A stretch of DNA of 22,556 nt from an uncultured Prevotella sp. (GCA_934219025.1 CAKQDG010000032.1:1-22556); one strand, 5' to 3'. Positions 1 through 9,337 are shown, counted from the stretch's first letter. Translations and numbers: made by a program. The notes: generated by a model from the sequence alone, not told the origin.

Positions 1-1
1 G

Positions 2-166
2 TTCGAACTGAAAGTAGACAAGAGTGCAGACGAGGCCTTGGCTCAGATAGACGAAAAGGGCTATATGCTGCCTTATTATGCAGAGGGAAAACGCCTGGTG
101 AAAGTGGGCATTAGCTTCGACAGCAAGCAGCGCACCATTGCCGATTGGAAGATAAAGGAAGAATAA
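2..166 (+). CDS. C-terminal fragment, PD-(D/E)XK nuclease-like protein (AAA-ATPase-like family)
   Basis: Only the last 54 codons are in the window; the gene enters from the left edge and ends in TAA. The visible protein contains [20 protein letters not shown] followed by a [17 protein letters not shown] strand. From knowledge of the family, this resembles the C-terminal PD-(D/E)XK-like domain (PDDEXK_9) attached to the AAA-ATPase-like proteins that are very common in Prevotella and Bacteroides. The ATPase part and any catalytic residues lie outside the window, so activity cannot be judged. Its 3' end converges on the DUF2851 gene, with a palindromic repeat between the two stops. Confidence 0.75.
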   Translation, partial: FELKVDKSADEALAQIDEKGYMLPYYAEGKRLVKVGISFDSKQRTIADWKIKEE

Positions 167-171
167 CAGTC

Positions 172-381
172 AAAGTGTTCTAAACTTCTTCAAAAATCCA
201 TTTCCGACATACGTTGAAAAGTTAAAGAATGTATATACAATTTCTCCTTTCAGAGCAAAGCAATGCTTTTCGGGGAGAGAAGCAATGCTTTGCTCCCGGA
301 AAAGCATTGCTTCTTTAAATCCGCCTGTTTTCGCTATAGAAAAATTAACAAATCGGGTAGTGGAAATTTAGAACACTTTTT
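172..381. repeat. Dispersed palindromic repeat element, copy 1
   Basis: An intergenic element between two convergent gene ends. Its outer borders are AAGTGTTCTAAACTTCTT at the left and TTTAGAACACTTTT at the right, an inverted pair. Its core is a hairpin with 19-nt arms at 259-277 and 293-311 (18 of 19 positions pair). The core contains AGCAATGCT three times, counting the reverse complement. A second copy of core and borders lies near 17419-17600. It carries no plausible ORF. It may be a non-autonomous mobile repeat, and its hairpin may also act as a transcription terminator for the converging genes. Confidence 0.8.
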
Positions 382-405
382 TCATTCCGCAAAAGAGAAA
401 TCCCG

Positions 406-1737
406 TCAAAACTGACGGTCGAAATCCTCTTTCACGAACCATCCGTTGCTCTTTATGAATTCATAGCCTATGCGGCACCTTAGGCAATCCCTGTTGTCGC
501 AATACATCTTTTTCAGTTGCACGATAGCCTGACTGTCGGCGGCAGAGGTTATTTCCAGTCCACATTCCTCCCACATCCTCACTATGCTGTTGTCTTCAGC
601 CTTCAGCTCTTCCATGAAGCGGAGAGCGCGGTCGCACAATGCCTCGTTGTTCTTATATCTGCCATAGGCAAAGAGCATGGGGATAATGGTGTTGAGTATA
701 ACCACGCCCACCGACTGCTTTGAGAGCTGCTTGGCAGATTTGCGGCTCTCGCTGCCGAATGAAAAATGAGTCTCCCAGTAGGGCGTAACATGTGTGGCGA
801 GCAGATGCCGTATTTCGTCGACATCCTTGCAGGCGATAATCTGGCTCAGTCCGGCTTGCCTACTGCAATAAAGATTTGCAAGTTGCGAAATTCTGATGTG
901 CGGAAAGTTCTGCGGGCGCAGCCTGAGAAATTTCCAAAGCGTGTGGTCCATTGTCTGGAGATTGAACTTGCGTGAGAGATAAGCATATTCCCTGTTCATT
1001 TTCACGAAGTAGCTGTCGGTCTTGGCCACTTCGCGTTTTCGCTCCGCAACAGACAAGGGGTCGAGCAGTCCGGCCTGCCCAAGGAATATCGCTTCAATCT
1101 GAAAGATATCGTCCCTGTGGTGTGCGGCGCTCTGCAGCGAAAGGATGTTCGACCATTTTTCAAAGGCATCCCCGTTCACCCCAAAGCCGAAGTTTCTTGC
1201 CAGCGTGCCGAAATAGGCATCCTCCCAGGAGCCGTTGTGCTCCTTCACCCGTTTCATTATAGCCACGGTCTTCATCTCCAGCCGCTCGGCTTGCAGGGCG
1301 CTCATCCAGCTATGGATCGTGAGCTTGGAAAGTTTCGGCACGATACTGTGGCAAGGCGGAAACCTGTCCTCGTGCAGGAGCAGCCTGTAATTCTGTTTCA
1401 CAGAGTCCGGCACATCCATCTGCATCTGCCTTACGGTATCCCCGCGACTCGTCCTTACCGCCGTGTCGCTCTCGCCCACAACGTGCAGAATCACGTTGTC
1501 GTAGGCCGGGTCATTGTCGTGCCCGTGCAGAAACCAGTCGGAGGCTTTAGAGTGGATCTCCACATTCCCCACCCACAGCATGCCGCCGATCTTGATTTTG
1601 GCATTGAAGAAGTCGGGGCCCGCATTGCTGTTGTGCAGCCCCGGGTCAATCACTTCCACGGTGTCTCCGCCCGTCGTCGTCATCTCGCGAAGCGGAAACA
1701 TCCTGTGCTTCCATATATAGTGCAGAAGAATTTCCAT
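406..1737 (-). CDS. DUF2851 family protein
   Basis: 443 residues, the usual size for the family. The N-terminus MEILLHYIWKHRMFPL and the following GLHNSNAGPDFFNAKI and VGNVEIHSKASDW segments are recognisable DUF2851 signatures. Asp42 of the PDF segment and Glu60-x-His62 of VEIH recall a PD-(D/E)XK-type nuclease core; that is my inference, not an established function. A second block near residues 71-87 (HGHDN, AYDNVILHVV) is also typical. The C-terminus carries CDNRDCLRC (Cys413, Cys418, Cys421), a possible metal site. No signal peptide or membrane segment is visible, so it is probably cytoplasmic. It is divergent from murF-alr and not in an obvious operon. No function is known to me. Confidence 0.88.
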   Translation of the reverse strand: MEILLHYIWKHRMFPLREMTTTGGDTVEVIDPGLHNSNAGPDFFNAKIKIGGMLWVGNVEIHSKASDWFLHGHDNDPAYDNVILHVVGESDTAVRTSRGDTVRQMQMDVPDSVKQNYRLLLHEDRFPPCHSIVPKLSKLTIHSWMSALQAERLEMKTVAIMKRVKEHNGSWEDAYFGTLARNFGFGVNGDAFEKWSNILSLQSAAHHRDDIFQIEAIFLGQAGLLDPLSVAERKREVAKTDSYFVKMNREYAYLSRKFNLQTMDHTLWKFLRLRPQNFPHIRISQLANLYCSRQAGLSQIIACKDVDEIRHLLATHVTPYWETHFSFGSESRKSAKQLSKQSVGVVILNTIIPMLFAYGRYKNNEALCDRALRFMEELKAEDNSIVRMWEECGLEITSAADSQAIVQLKKMYCDNRDCLRCRIGYEFIKSNGWFVKEDFDRQF

Positions 1738-1944
1738 AGTATTCAGTTTCTCGTAAAATGTCAGGTCTCTTTATATTACAGCCTTCGCTTTTCTTTTTGG
1801 AAAGAAAATCCAAAAGCTGTGCGAAGATACGAAAAAATGCAAATCACACATAATTATTTAATATTAAAAGTACCTCGGCACCAGTTTTTTTGCTTAAAAG
1901 AAATTTAAATGGGCGCAAAAAGAACTATTCTGAAAAATATGATG

Positions 1945-1952
1945 TATATTTG
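1945..1952 (+). promoter_or_regulatory. Promoter -7 element of murF-alr
   Basis: TATATTTG matches the Bacteroidetes -7 consensus TAnnTTTG and is followed by GCAG. It sits 22 nt before the murF-alr ATG, giving a short leader. No clear TTTG -33 element is found at the expected distance. The 237 bp divergent gap is AT-rich. For the minus-strand DUF2851 gene I see only a weak candidate (TATCTTCG, 1829 to 1822). Confidence 0.65.
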
Positions 1953-1974
1953 CAGCATTTAATGAAGAAATACA

Positions 1975-4452
1975 ATGACTTATTCAATTGAAAAAGTAAC
2001 TACATTGATAGGAGCGCACAGATACGGAGAGCATGCCGCCACAATCGGCTTCCTGCTTACCGACAGCCGCTCGTTGTGTTTCCCCGAGGAAACACTGTTC
2101 TTTGCTTTGAAGTCCGGACGCAACAACGGACATGACTTCATTCCCGACCTATATCGCCGAGGGGTAAGAAACTTCGTAGTAGACACCGTTCCGGCAGACC
2201 GCGAAACAAATTATCCGGATGCCAACTTCCTCAAGGTTATCAGTCCGCTCGAGGCTCTCCAGCGACTTGCCGAGCGCCATCGCGACGAATTCAATATTCC
2301 GATAGTGGGCATCACCGGAAGCAACGGCAAGACCATCGTGAAGGAATGGCTGTTCCAGCTACTTTCGCCCACGTTTGCCGTAACGCGCAGCCCTCGCAGC
2401 TACAATTCGCAGATAGGAGTGCCACTCTCGGTGTGGCTGCTCAGCGAGCAGTCGCAGGTGGGCGTGTTCGAGGCCGGAATAAGTCAGCCCGGCGAAATGC
2501 TCGCCCTTCGCGACATCATCCAGCCCACGGTGGGAGTGATAACGAATATCGGACTGGCACATCAGGAGAACTTCAAGACAATAAAAGAAAAAGTGCAGGA
2601 GAAGCTGAAGCTGTTCCACGACACAAGCGTGATAGTTTACCCTGAAGACAACGACGTAATCTCAGAATGTGTGGCCGAAGACGGATTCAAGGGCACTCAT
2701 CTGGCATGGTCGGAGAAAAACGCCGATGCTCCGCTATATATAAAAGGTGTGGAAAAGGGAGAAGACAAGACAACCATAACATATGTTTACAACAAGGGCG
2801 AGGAACACACCTATTCACTGCCGTTTATCGACGAGGCATCGGTGGAAAACTCCATAACCTGTCTTGCCGTGTGCCTTACGCTTGGCGTCGAGGCAGCACA
2901 GATTGCCAAAGGTATGGCTGCTCTCGAACCCGTTGCCATGCGCCTGGACGTGAAACAGGGACAGCACGGATGCACACTCATAAACGACTCGTATAACTCT
3001 GACATCAATTCGCTCGACATCGCACTCGACTTTATCAGTCGCCGGCCTGACCACAAGGGGCGCCGCCGCACACTCATACTGAGCGATATCCTGCAGAGCG
3101 GACTGAAGAAAGACCAGCTATACAAAGAGGTTTCAGAACTCTGCGTGAAGCGCGGAGTGGAGAAATTTATCGGTGTGGGCAGCGATCTGATGGCAGAGGC
3201 CGACACTATACAGATTAAGGAAAAATATTTCTTCCCGGACACGGCGTCGTTTGTAAAGAGCGACACTTTCAAGACTTTGCACGATGAAGTTATCTTGATA
3301 AAAGGCGCACGCACGTTCGGCTTTGAGAATATCAGCGAACTGCTCGAACAGAAGGTGCACGAAACAATTCTCGAGGTGAATTTGCGCGCACTTGTAGACA
3401 ATCTGAACTACTACCGCTCGTTTATGAAACCCGAAACAAAACTTGTGGCAATGGTAAAGGCTAATGCCTACGGCGCAGGAGCCGTGGAAGTGGCAAAAAC
3501 ATTGCAGGACCACCGCATCAACTATCTTGCCGTGGCTGTTGCCGACGAGGGAGTTACGCTGCGCAAAAACGGCATAACAAGCAACATCATGATTATGAAC
3601 CCGGAGATGACGGCGTTCAAGACAATGTTCGACTACGACCTCGAACCCGAGGTGTACAGCTTCCGCTTGCTCGACGCCCTTGTCAAGGCTGCACGGCGTG
3701 AGGGAATAACCAACTATCCGGTGCATATCAAACTCGACACCGGCATGCACCGCCTCGGCTTCAACCCCAAGACGGATATGGAGGAGCTGATAAATCGGCT
3801 GAAGAACCAGAATGCCATCATTCCGCGCTCGGTGTTCTCGCACTTCGTGGGATCAGACAGCGACGACTTCGACAACTTCTCAAAGATGCAGTTTGAACTC
3901 TTCGACGAGGCGAGCCGCAAGCTACAGGCCGCCTTCCCGCACAAAATTCTGCGCCATATCGACAACTCTGCCGGAATAGAGCACTTCCCCGAGAGGCAGC
4001 TCGACATGTGTCGCCTCGGTCTGGGTCTCTATGGTATCGACAGTCGCGACAACCATATTATAAATAATGTAAGCACTCTGAAAACTACAATCCTGCAACT
4101 TCGCGATGTGCCGAAAGAGGAAACCGTGGGCTATAGCCGCAAGGGACATCTCACGCGCGACAGCCGCATCGCCGCCATTCCTATAGGATATGCCGACGGA
4201 CTGAACCGCCACCTCGGACGCGGCAACTGCTACTGCCTCGTGAACGGGCAAAAGGCTCCCTACGTGGGCAATATCTGCATGGATGTGGCAATGATAGACG
4301 TTACGGGCATCCCTTGCAAGGAAGGCGACAGCGTGGAAATCTTTGGCGACCATCTGCCCGTGACCGTACTTTCGGATGTGCTCGACACCATTCCTTACGA
4401 AGTGCTGACCAGTGTGAGCGACCGCGTGAAACGCGTGTATTATCAAGACTAA
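1975..4452 (+). CDS. murF-alr: Bifunctional UDP-MurNAc-tripeptide:D-Ala-D-Ala ligase / alanine racemase
   Basis: 825 residues, a fusion typical of Bacteroidetes. Residues 1 to about 455 are a Mur ligase: ATP loop GITGSNGKT with Lys119, AGISQPGEM, NIGLAHQENF, and DSYNSDINS around residue 338, which replaces the usual DYNANP-type motif. Residues from about 456 are a fold-type III alanine racemase: VAMVKANAYGAG with the PLP lysine Lys495, HRLGF, MCRLGLGLYG, the catalytic-type Tyr720 in VGYSRKG, IPIGYADG, and NICMDVAMIDVT. The racemase makes D-alanine and the ligase adds D-Ala-D-Ala to the peptidoglycan precursor in the cytoplasm. Both active sites look largely intact. Many Bacteroidetes carry another murF in the division cluster, so the ligase half may be secondary; that cannot be decided here. 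The start is supported by a -7 element 22 nt upstream. Confidence 0.95.
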   Translation: MTYSIEKVTTLIGAHRYGEHAATIGFLLTDSRSLCFPEETLFFALKSGRNNGHDFIPDLYRRGVRNFVVDTVPADRETNYPDANFLKVISPLEALQRLAERHRDEFNIPIVGITGSNGKTIVKEWLFQLLSPTFAVTRSPRSYNSQIGVPLSVWLLSEQSQVGVFEAGISQPGEMLALRDIIQPTVGVITNIGLAHQENFKTIKEKVQEKLKLFHDTSVIVYPEDNDVISECVAEDGFKGTHLAWSEKNADAPLYIKGVEKGEDKTTITYVYNKGEEHTYSLPFIDEASVENSITCLAVCLTLGVEAAQIAKGMAALEPVAMRLDVKQGQHGCTLINDSYNSDINSLDIALDFISRRPDHKGRRRTLILSDILQSGLKKDQLYKEVSELCVKRGVEKFIGVGSDLMAEADTIQIKEKYFFPDTASFVKSDTFKTLHDEVILIKGARTFGFENISELLEQKVHETILEVNLRALVDNLNYYRSFMKPETKLVAMVKANAYGAGAVEVAKTLQDHRINYLAVAVADEGVTLRKNGITSNIMIMNPEMTAFKTMFDYDLEPEVYSFRLLDALVKAARREGITNYPVHIKLDTGMHRLGFNPKTDMEELINRLKNQNAIIPRSVFSHFVGSDSDDFDNFSKMQFELFDEASRKLQAAFPHKILRHIDNSAGIEHFPERQLDMCRLGLGLYGIDSRDNHIINNVSTLKTTILQLRDVPKEETVGYSRKGHLTRDSRIAAIPIGYADGLNRHLGRGNCYCLVNGQKAPYVGNICMDVAMIDVTGIPCKEGDSVEIFGDHLPVTVLSDVLDTIPYEVLTSVSDRVKRVYYQD

Positions 4453-4553
4453 AAAACTTATAAACTATACGTTTTTGAAGAGAGAAAGTGCAAGGATAAT
4501 GCTTTTTTGATTATAAAATACACTTGATGTGTACGGATTATGAAAAAAAACAT

Positions 4554-4561
4554 TATCTTTG
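4554..4561 (+). promoter_or_regulatory. Promoter -7 element of the MFS transporter gene
   Basis: TATCTTTG followed by GCAAC is an exact -7 consensus match, 41 nt before the transporter ATG. A -33 TTTG at standard spacing is not evident. It shows that the transporter is transcribed independently of murF-alr. Confidence 0.7.
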
Positions 4562-4602
4562 CAACTTAGATATAAAACATTATTAACAATTAAAAATAGA
4601 AA

Positions 4603-6060
4603 ATGGCTTCTATACAAACTACTAAAATGTCCAACTTCCGTTGGGTAATCTGTGCGTTGCTGTTTTTGGCAACAACGGTGAACTATATGGACCGTCAGGT
4701 TCTGTCATTGACTTGGAAAGACTTTATCGCTCCGGAATTCCACTGGACCGATGACGATTACGGTACGATAACCGGTTGGTTCTCAATCTTCTATGCTGTG
4801 TGCAACCTCTTTGCAGGTAAGTTCGTAGACTGGATGGGAACAAAGAAAGGTTATCTTATTGCAATCTTCGTGTGGTCTACAGGTGCCGTGCTACACGCTC
4901 TCTGTGGCGAAGCAGCAATGCTCATCGAGGGCTACGACTCAATCGAGGCTCTGCGACTGGTGAAAGCTGGTTCCGACGCTGCCGTGGCAATCGCCACCGT
5001 AAGCGTATGGCTCTTCCTTTCTTGTCGCTTGGTGCTTGCAGCAGGTGAGGCTGGAAACTTCCCGGCTGCCGTTAAGGTTACGGCTGAGTATTTCCCGAAG
5101 AAAGACCGCGCCTTCGCTACATCAATCTTCAATAGCGGTGCATCTGTAGGAGCACTTGCCGCTCCGGCAACAATTCCATTGCTCGCAAAGGCATGGGGAT
5201 GGGAGATGGCATTCGTCATAATCGGTGTGCTCGGCTACATCTGGATGGCTCTCTGGGTATGGCTCTACGACAAACCACGCAAGAGCAAGTTCACAAACAA
5301 GGCTGAACTTACATATATCGAGCAGGATGAAGAAGAGGAAGAGGTTAAGAAGACTGAAGCTCCAGCTGCAGAAGAGGAGAAGACTATCGGCTTCTTGAAA
5401 TGCTTCACTTTCCCGCAGACTTGGTCGTTCATCGTGGGCAAGTTCATGACCGACGGCGTTTGGTGGTTCTTCCTGTTCTGGGCTCCGGCATACTTCTCTG
5501 ATGTATACGGCTACAAGTCAAGTAGCCTTATGGGTATGACTCTCATCTTCACTCTGTATGCCATCGTAACAGTGTTGAGTATCGGTGGCGGTTATCTGCC
5601 AACATACTTCGTAGACAAGAAGGGCATGAACCCATATATCGGCCGTATGCGCGCCATGTTGATATTCGCTTGCTTCCCGTTGCTCGGACTCGTTGCACAG
5701 CCTATGGGCGAAATCAGCGTATGGTGGGTGGCTATCATCATCGGCTTGCTCGGCGCAGGACACCAGGCTTGGTCGGCTAACCTCTATTCTACAATCGGCG
5801 ACATGTTCCCGAAATCAACTATTGCCACAATCACAGGTATCGGTGCAATGGCTGGAGGTATCGGTTCATTCCTTATCAACAAGGGTTCTGGTATGCTCTT
5901 CACATATGCCGAGAATGCTGACAAATTCAGCTTTATGGGCTTCGACGGAAAGAAGGGAGGATATATGATTGTGTTCTGCATCTGTGCCGTGGCTTACCTC
6001 ATCGGCTGGATTATCATGAAGATTCTTGTTCCGAAATACAAACCTATCGTAGTAGACTAA
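4603..6060 (+). CDS. MFS transporter, hexuronate/ACS-type
   Basis: 485 residues, a complete 12-helix major facilitator. VNYMDRQVLSLTW in helix 1, the helix 2-3 loop FVDWMGTKKGY, GEAGNFPAAVKVTAEYFPK in helix 4 and SIFNSGASVGALAAP in helix 5 are characteristic of the anion:cation symporter group that includes ExuT (hexuronates) and galactonate or glucarate carriers. It probably sits in the inner membrane and imports a sugar acid with protons; the exact substrate is inferred only from the family. The central cytoplasmic loop (about residues 238-262) has an unusually acidic stretch with QDEEEEEVKK and APAAEEEK. No uronate catabolic genes are adjacent. It has its own promoter and a strong terminator, so it is likely monocistronic. 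Confidence 0.88.
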   Translation: MASIQTTKMSNFRWVICALLFLATTVNYMDRQVLSLTWKDFIAPEFHWTDDDYGTITGWFSIFYAVCNLFAGKFVDWMGTKKGYLIAIFVWSTGAVLHALCGEAAMLIEGYDSIEALRLVKAGSDAAVAIATVSVWLFLSCRLVLAAGEAGNFPAAVKVTAEYFPKKDRAFATSIFNSGASVGALAAPATIPLLAKAWGWEMAFVIIGVLGYIWMALWVWLYDKPRKSKFTNKAELTYIEQDEEEEEVKKTEAPAAEEEKTIGFLKCFTFPQTWSFIVGKFMTDGVWWFFLFWAPAYFSDVYGYKSSSLMGMTLIFTLYAIVTVLSIGGGYLPTYFVDKKGMNPYIGRMRAMLIFACFPLLGLVAQPMGEISVWWVAIIIGLLGAGHQAWSANLYSTIGDMFPKSTIATITGIGAMAGGIGSFLINKGSGMLFTYAENADKFSFMGFDGKKGGYMIVFCICAVAYLIGWIIMKILVPKYKPIVVD

Positions 6061-6087
6061 TCCAATGATAAGGATTTAGATAAAATT

Positions 6088-6134
6088 AAATCGGGCTAAC
6101 CAGTTCAATGAGTGGTTAGCCCGATTTGTTTTTT
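6088..6134 (+). terminator. Intrinsic terminator after the MFS gene
   Basis: Perfect 15 bp inverted repeat AAATCGGGCTAACCA / TGGTTAGCCCGATTT with a 10-nt loop, followed by GTTTTTTC. The left side is A-rich, so the hairpin could also stop transcription from the small minus-strand gene. Confidence 0.93.
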
Positions 6135-6181
6135 CTTTTAGCCAAAGCTGTTGTTCATCAAAAAGAACAATCCCAGTTTTT

Positions 6182-6394
6182 CTATACAAGAGATGTAAGA
6201 ATGCATGCAAATATTATGCACACGGCAATGGCAGAAAGTAACACGAAAAGCAGTTTTGAAATGATTTTCCGTTTCCTTTGTGCCGACATACTGTTTCGCT
6301 TGAACATCTCTGCTTGGTCCAGATGGGTAGAGTGATGACTGTTGTGCACCTTATTACTGTGCAGAATGTCATTTCCGCAATTTCTTAGCTTCAT
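6182..6394 (-). CDS. Probable small single-pass membrane protein
   Basis: 70 residues. The N-terminal 45 residues are hydrophilic and rich in His, Lys and Arg (SNKVHNSHHSTHLDQAEMFK, then SAQRKRKIISK). They are followed by one hydrophobic helix, LLFVLLSAIAVCIIFACIL, at the extreme C-terminus. Basic residues just before the helix predict a cytoplasmic N-terminus and a tail anchor. This organised layout, in a gap with no other gene, argues for a real protein rather than a chance ORF. The only upstream promoter candidate is weak (TACTTTAA, 6461 to 6454). It converges on the MFS gene. No function is recognised. Confidence 0.6.
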   Translation of the reverse strand: MKLRNCGNDILHSNKVHNSHHSTHLDQAEMFKRNSMSAQRKRKIISKLLFVLLSAIAVCIIFACILTSLV

Positions 6395-6744
6395 TTCTAT
6401 TAAGTTATTTTTTTTCTTTTATCTCGTTGTTGTTGGTTAGTGCTATCTCGGATTTAAAGTATTATAGACTGTTCACCCAATTTTTACATATAAAGGTATT
6501 AATAAAAAAATAAAAAGGACTATGAAATGAATTATTTAACTATTTTTTATTAGTCGACTTTGTTTCTTGAATATATATGTCTTGGGAGTTCTTGGTTTCC
6601 TTCTGCCATTCGGATTATTAAAATTAAGACCGGATAATAATATATTTTCATTTCTCTCGCTATTTCGGTTTTTTTGCATTATCTTTGCAGCAACATAATT
6701 CTAATCAAATTAAAGTAGGCTAATCTACCTTATTAATATAATAA
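6395..6744 (+). promoter_or_regulatory. nrdJ upstream region with -7 element at 6680-6687
   Basis: This 350 bp AT-rich gap contains no ORF of note. TATCTTTG at 6680-6687, followed by GCAG, is an exact -7 consensus match, 57 nt before the nrdJ ATG. The leader contains a small dyad (GTAGGCTAATCTAC) but is too short for a cobalamin riboswitch, and I see no B12-box-like conserved segment in it. Confidence 0.7.
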
Positions 6745-9300
6745 ATGGAACAAAAAAACATATACACTTTTGATGAGGCGTTTCACGCTTCAAAGGAATA
6801 CTTTGGCGGTGATGAACTTGCCGCAAGGGTGTGGGCAAACAAATATGCACTGAAGGACAGCTTCGGACACATATTTGAAAAAACACCGGCAGACATGCAT
6901 CGACGGATAGCAAGGGAAATTGTGAGAATTGAAAACAAATACCAGAATCCGCTACAGGAAGAGGAGGTGTTCTCATTGCTCGACCACTTCAAATATATTG
7001 TCCCGGCAGGAAGTCCGATGACAGGTATTGGCAACCATTATCAGGTAGCATCGCTATCAAACTGCTTCGTTATCGGACTCGATGGCGATGCCGACTCTTA
7101 TGGTGCCGTAATGCTTATGGACGAGGAGCAGGTTCAGCTGATGAAGCGTCGCGGTGGAGTGGGGCACGACCTCTCGCAGCTCCGTCCTAAAGGTTCGCCA
7201 GTGAACAATTCGGCTCTGACATCAACGGGTGTCGTACCGTTTATGGAGCGTTACAGCAATTCCACACGTGAGGTGGCACAAGACGGGCGCCGCGGAGCTT
7301 TGATGCTCTCTATCAGTATTAAACATCCTGACAGTGAGGCTTTTATTGATGCCAAAATGCAGGAGGGAAAGATCACGGGTGCCAATGTTTCCGTGAAACT
7401 TGACGATGAGTTTATGCAAGACGCTATCGATGGTATGGAATATACACAGAAATTCCCAATCGACAGCAGCAATCCGCAGATAGAACAGAAGGTTGACGCA
7501 AAGCGGATATGGGAAAAAATCGTGCACAACGCATGGAAAAGCGCCGAACCGGGTGTACTTTTCTGGGATACCATCATTCGTGAAAGCATTCCTGACTGCT
7601 ATGCTGACCTCGGGTTCCGCACGGTTTCGACAAATCCGTGCGGAGAGATTCCGCTTTGTCCTTACGACTCATGTCGTCTGCTTTCGGTAAACCTCTATTC
7701 CTATGTCGTTAATCCGTTCACCCCTGAGGCTTATTTCGACTTCGACCTGTTCGAAAAACACGTGCGTATCGCCCAGCGCATAATGGACGATATCGTGGAT
7801 ATGGAGCTGGAAAAAATCGACCAGATAATAGCAAAGGTGAAGAGCGACCCACAGGCTGACGACGTGAAGCACACGGAACTGAACCTTTGGGAGAAAATTA
7901 AATACAAAAGCGGACTTGGAAGGCGCACTGGAGTTGGTATTACAGCAGAAGGCGATATGATTGCCGCAATGAACCTGAGATACGGCACACAGGAGGCTAC
8001 AGACTTCTCGGTGCTCGTTCATAAGACTCTTGCTCTGGCTGCCTACCGCTCATCGGTGGAAATGGCAAAAGAGCGTGGAGCATTCAAGGTGTTTGATGCC
8101 GAAAGGGAGAAAAATAATCCGTTTATCAACCGTATCAAAGAGGCTGATCCGCAGTTGTATGAAGATATGGTGAAGTATGGCAGAAGAAACATAGCATGTC
8201 TTACCATTGCACCAACAGGAACGACAAGCTTGATGACACAGACCACAAGCGGCATCGAACCTGTGTTTATGCCTGTTTACAAGCGTCGTCGCAAGGTTAA
8301 TCCTAATGACAGCGATGTGCATGTAGACTTCGTTGATGAGTCGGGCGACTCGTTCGAGGAATTCATCGTCTTCCATCACAAGTTCCTTACATGGATGAAA
8401 ATCAACGGCTACGACACAGAGAAGAGATACACACAAGAGGAACTCGACGAACTCGTGGCAAAATCGCCATACTACAAGGCAACGGCAAACGATGTGGATT
8501 GGCTCATGAAGGTGCGCATGCAGGGCGCTATACAGAAATGGGTGGACCACAGCATCAGCGTGACAATCAACTTGCCGAACAATGTGGACGAACAACTCGT
8601 AAACAAACTTTATGTCGAGGCTTGGAAGTCAGGCTGCAAAGGATGCACCGTTTACCGCGACGGTTCACGCTCGGGCGTAATGATTGCCGTGGAGAAAAAA
8701 GACAAGAAAAAAACTGAGCAGGAGCACAAACATGTGTGCGAACCGCCACAAGTGACAGAGGTACGTCCGAAAGAACTTGAATGCGACGTGGTGAGGTTTC
8801 AGAACAACAAAGAAAAGTGGGTGGCTTTTGTCGGTCTGCTCGACGGATATCCTTATGAGATATTCACCGGACTGCAAGACGACGAGGAGGGCATCTCACT
8901 GCCAAAGACTATCACCAAGGGCAAGATTATAAAGAAGCTCGACGAGAACGGAAAAAAACGTTATGACTTCCAGTTTGAAAACAAACGTGGCTACAAGACA
9001 ACGGTGGAGGGGCTCTCGGAGAAGTTTAACCCGGAATATTGGAATTATGCAAAGCTCATTTCCGGAGTATTGCGCTATCGCATGCCACTTGCTAATGTCA
9101 TAAAGCTTGTCGGATCGCTGCAGATGAACAGTCAGAGTATCAATACTTGGAAAATCGGAGTGGAGCGTGCGCTGAAAAAGTATATCGCCGACGGAACCGA
9201 GGCAAAAGGACAGAAATGCCCTGTATGCGGACAGGAATCCCTGGTATATCAGGAGGGATGCCTTATCTGCAAGAACTGTGGAGCTTCGCGTTGTGGATAG
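6745..9300 (+). CDS. nrdJ: Adenosylcobalamin-dependent (class II) ribonucleotide reductase
   Basis: 851 residues. It reduces ribonucleotides to deoxyribonucleotides in the cytoplasm using a radical generated from adenosylcobalamin. The first redox cysteine is in SNCFVIG (Cys107). KRRGGVGHDLSQLRPKGS forms part of the substrate site. The finger loop NPCGE holds the thiyl-radical Cys299 with Asn297 and Glu301, and DSCRLLSVNL (Cys310) is a candidate partner cysteine. APTGTTSLMTQTTSGIEPVF and GCKGCTVYRDGSRSGV follow. After a charged linker comes a TSCPD-type domain (RPKELECDVVRF onward). The C-terminus is a six-cysteine ribbon (Cys825, 828, 839, 842, 845, 850), probably the redox tail recharged by thioredoxin. 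No nrdB-like partner is adjacent, as expected for class II. Confidence 0.95.
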   Translation: MEQKNIYTFDEAFHASKEYFGGDELAARVWANKYALKDSFGHIFEKTPADMHRRIAREIVRIENKYQNPLQEEEVFSLLDHFKYIVPAGSPMTGIGNHYQVASLSNCFVIGLDGDADSYGAVMLMDEEQVQLMKRRGGVGHDLSQLRPKGSPVNNSALTSTGVVPFMERYSNSTREVAQDGRRGALMLSISIKHPDSEAFIDAKMQEGKITGANVSVKLDDEFMQDAIDGMEYTQKFPIDSSNPQIEQKVDAKRIWEKIVHNAWKSAEPGVLFWDTIIRESIPDCYADLGFRTVSTNPCGEIPLCPYDSCRLLSVNLYSYVVNPFTPEAYFDFDLFEKHVRIAQRIMDDIVDMELEKIDQIIAKVKSDPQADDVKHTELNLWEKIKYKSGLGRRTGVGITAEGDMIAAMNLRYGTQEATDFSVLVHKTLALAAYRSSVEMAKERGAFKVFDAEREKNNPFINRIKEADPQLYEDMVKYGRRNIACLTIAPTGTTSLMTQTTSGIEPVFMPVYKRRRKVNPNDSDVHVDFVDESGDSFEEFIVFHHKFLTWMKINGYDTEKRYTQEELDELVAKSPYYKATANDVDWLMKVRMQGAIQKWVDHSISVTINLPNNVDEQLVNKLYVEAWKSGCKGCTVYRDGSRSGVMIAVEKKDKKKTEQEHKHVCEPPQVTEVRPKELECDVVRFQNNKEKWVAFVGLLDGYPYEIFTGLQDDEEGISLPKTITKGKIIKKLDENGKKRYDFQFENKRGYKTTVEGLSEKFNPEYWNYAKLISGVLRYRMPLANVIKLVGSLQMNSQSINTWKIGVERALKKYIADGTEAKGQKCPVCGQESLVYQEGCLICKNCGASRCG

Positions 9301-9337
9301 AAAATTACAGCGATAAAGTCAGAAATACAATGGGAAA

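Noticed and set aside
1117..1908. 263-codon plus-strand ORF
   Set aside because: It lies largely antisense to the clear DUF2851 gene, has a His/Arg/Pro-rich composition typical of a shadow frame, and shows no domain.
3133..3843. 236-codon minus-strand ORF
   Set aside because: It is entirely antisense to murF-alr, which has conserved motifs on the plus strand across the whole interval.
6688..6744. Cobalamin riboswitch in front of nrdJ
   Set aside because: The leader is under 60 nt and lacks any B12-box-like conserved segment, so a riboswitch of this class does not fit.
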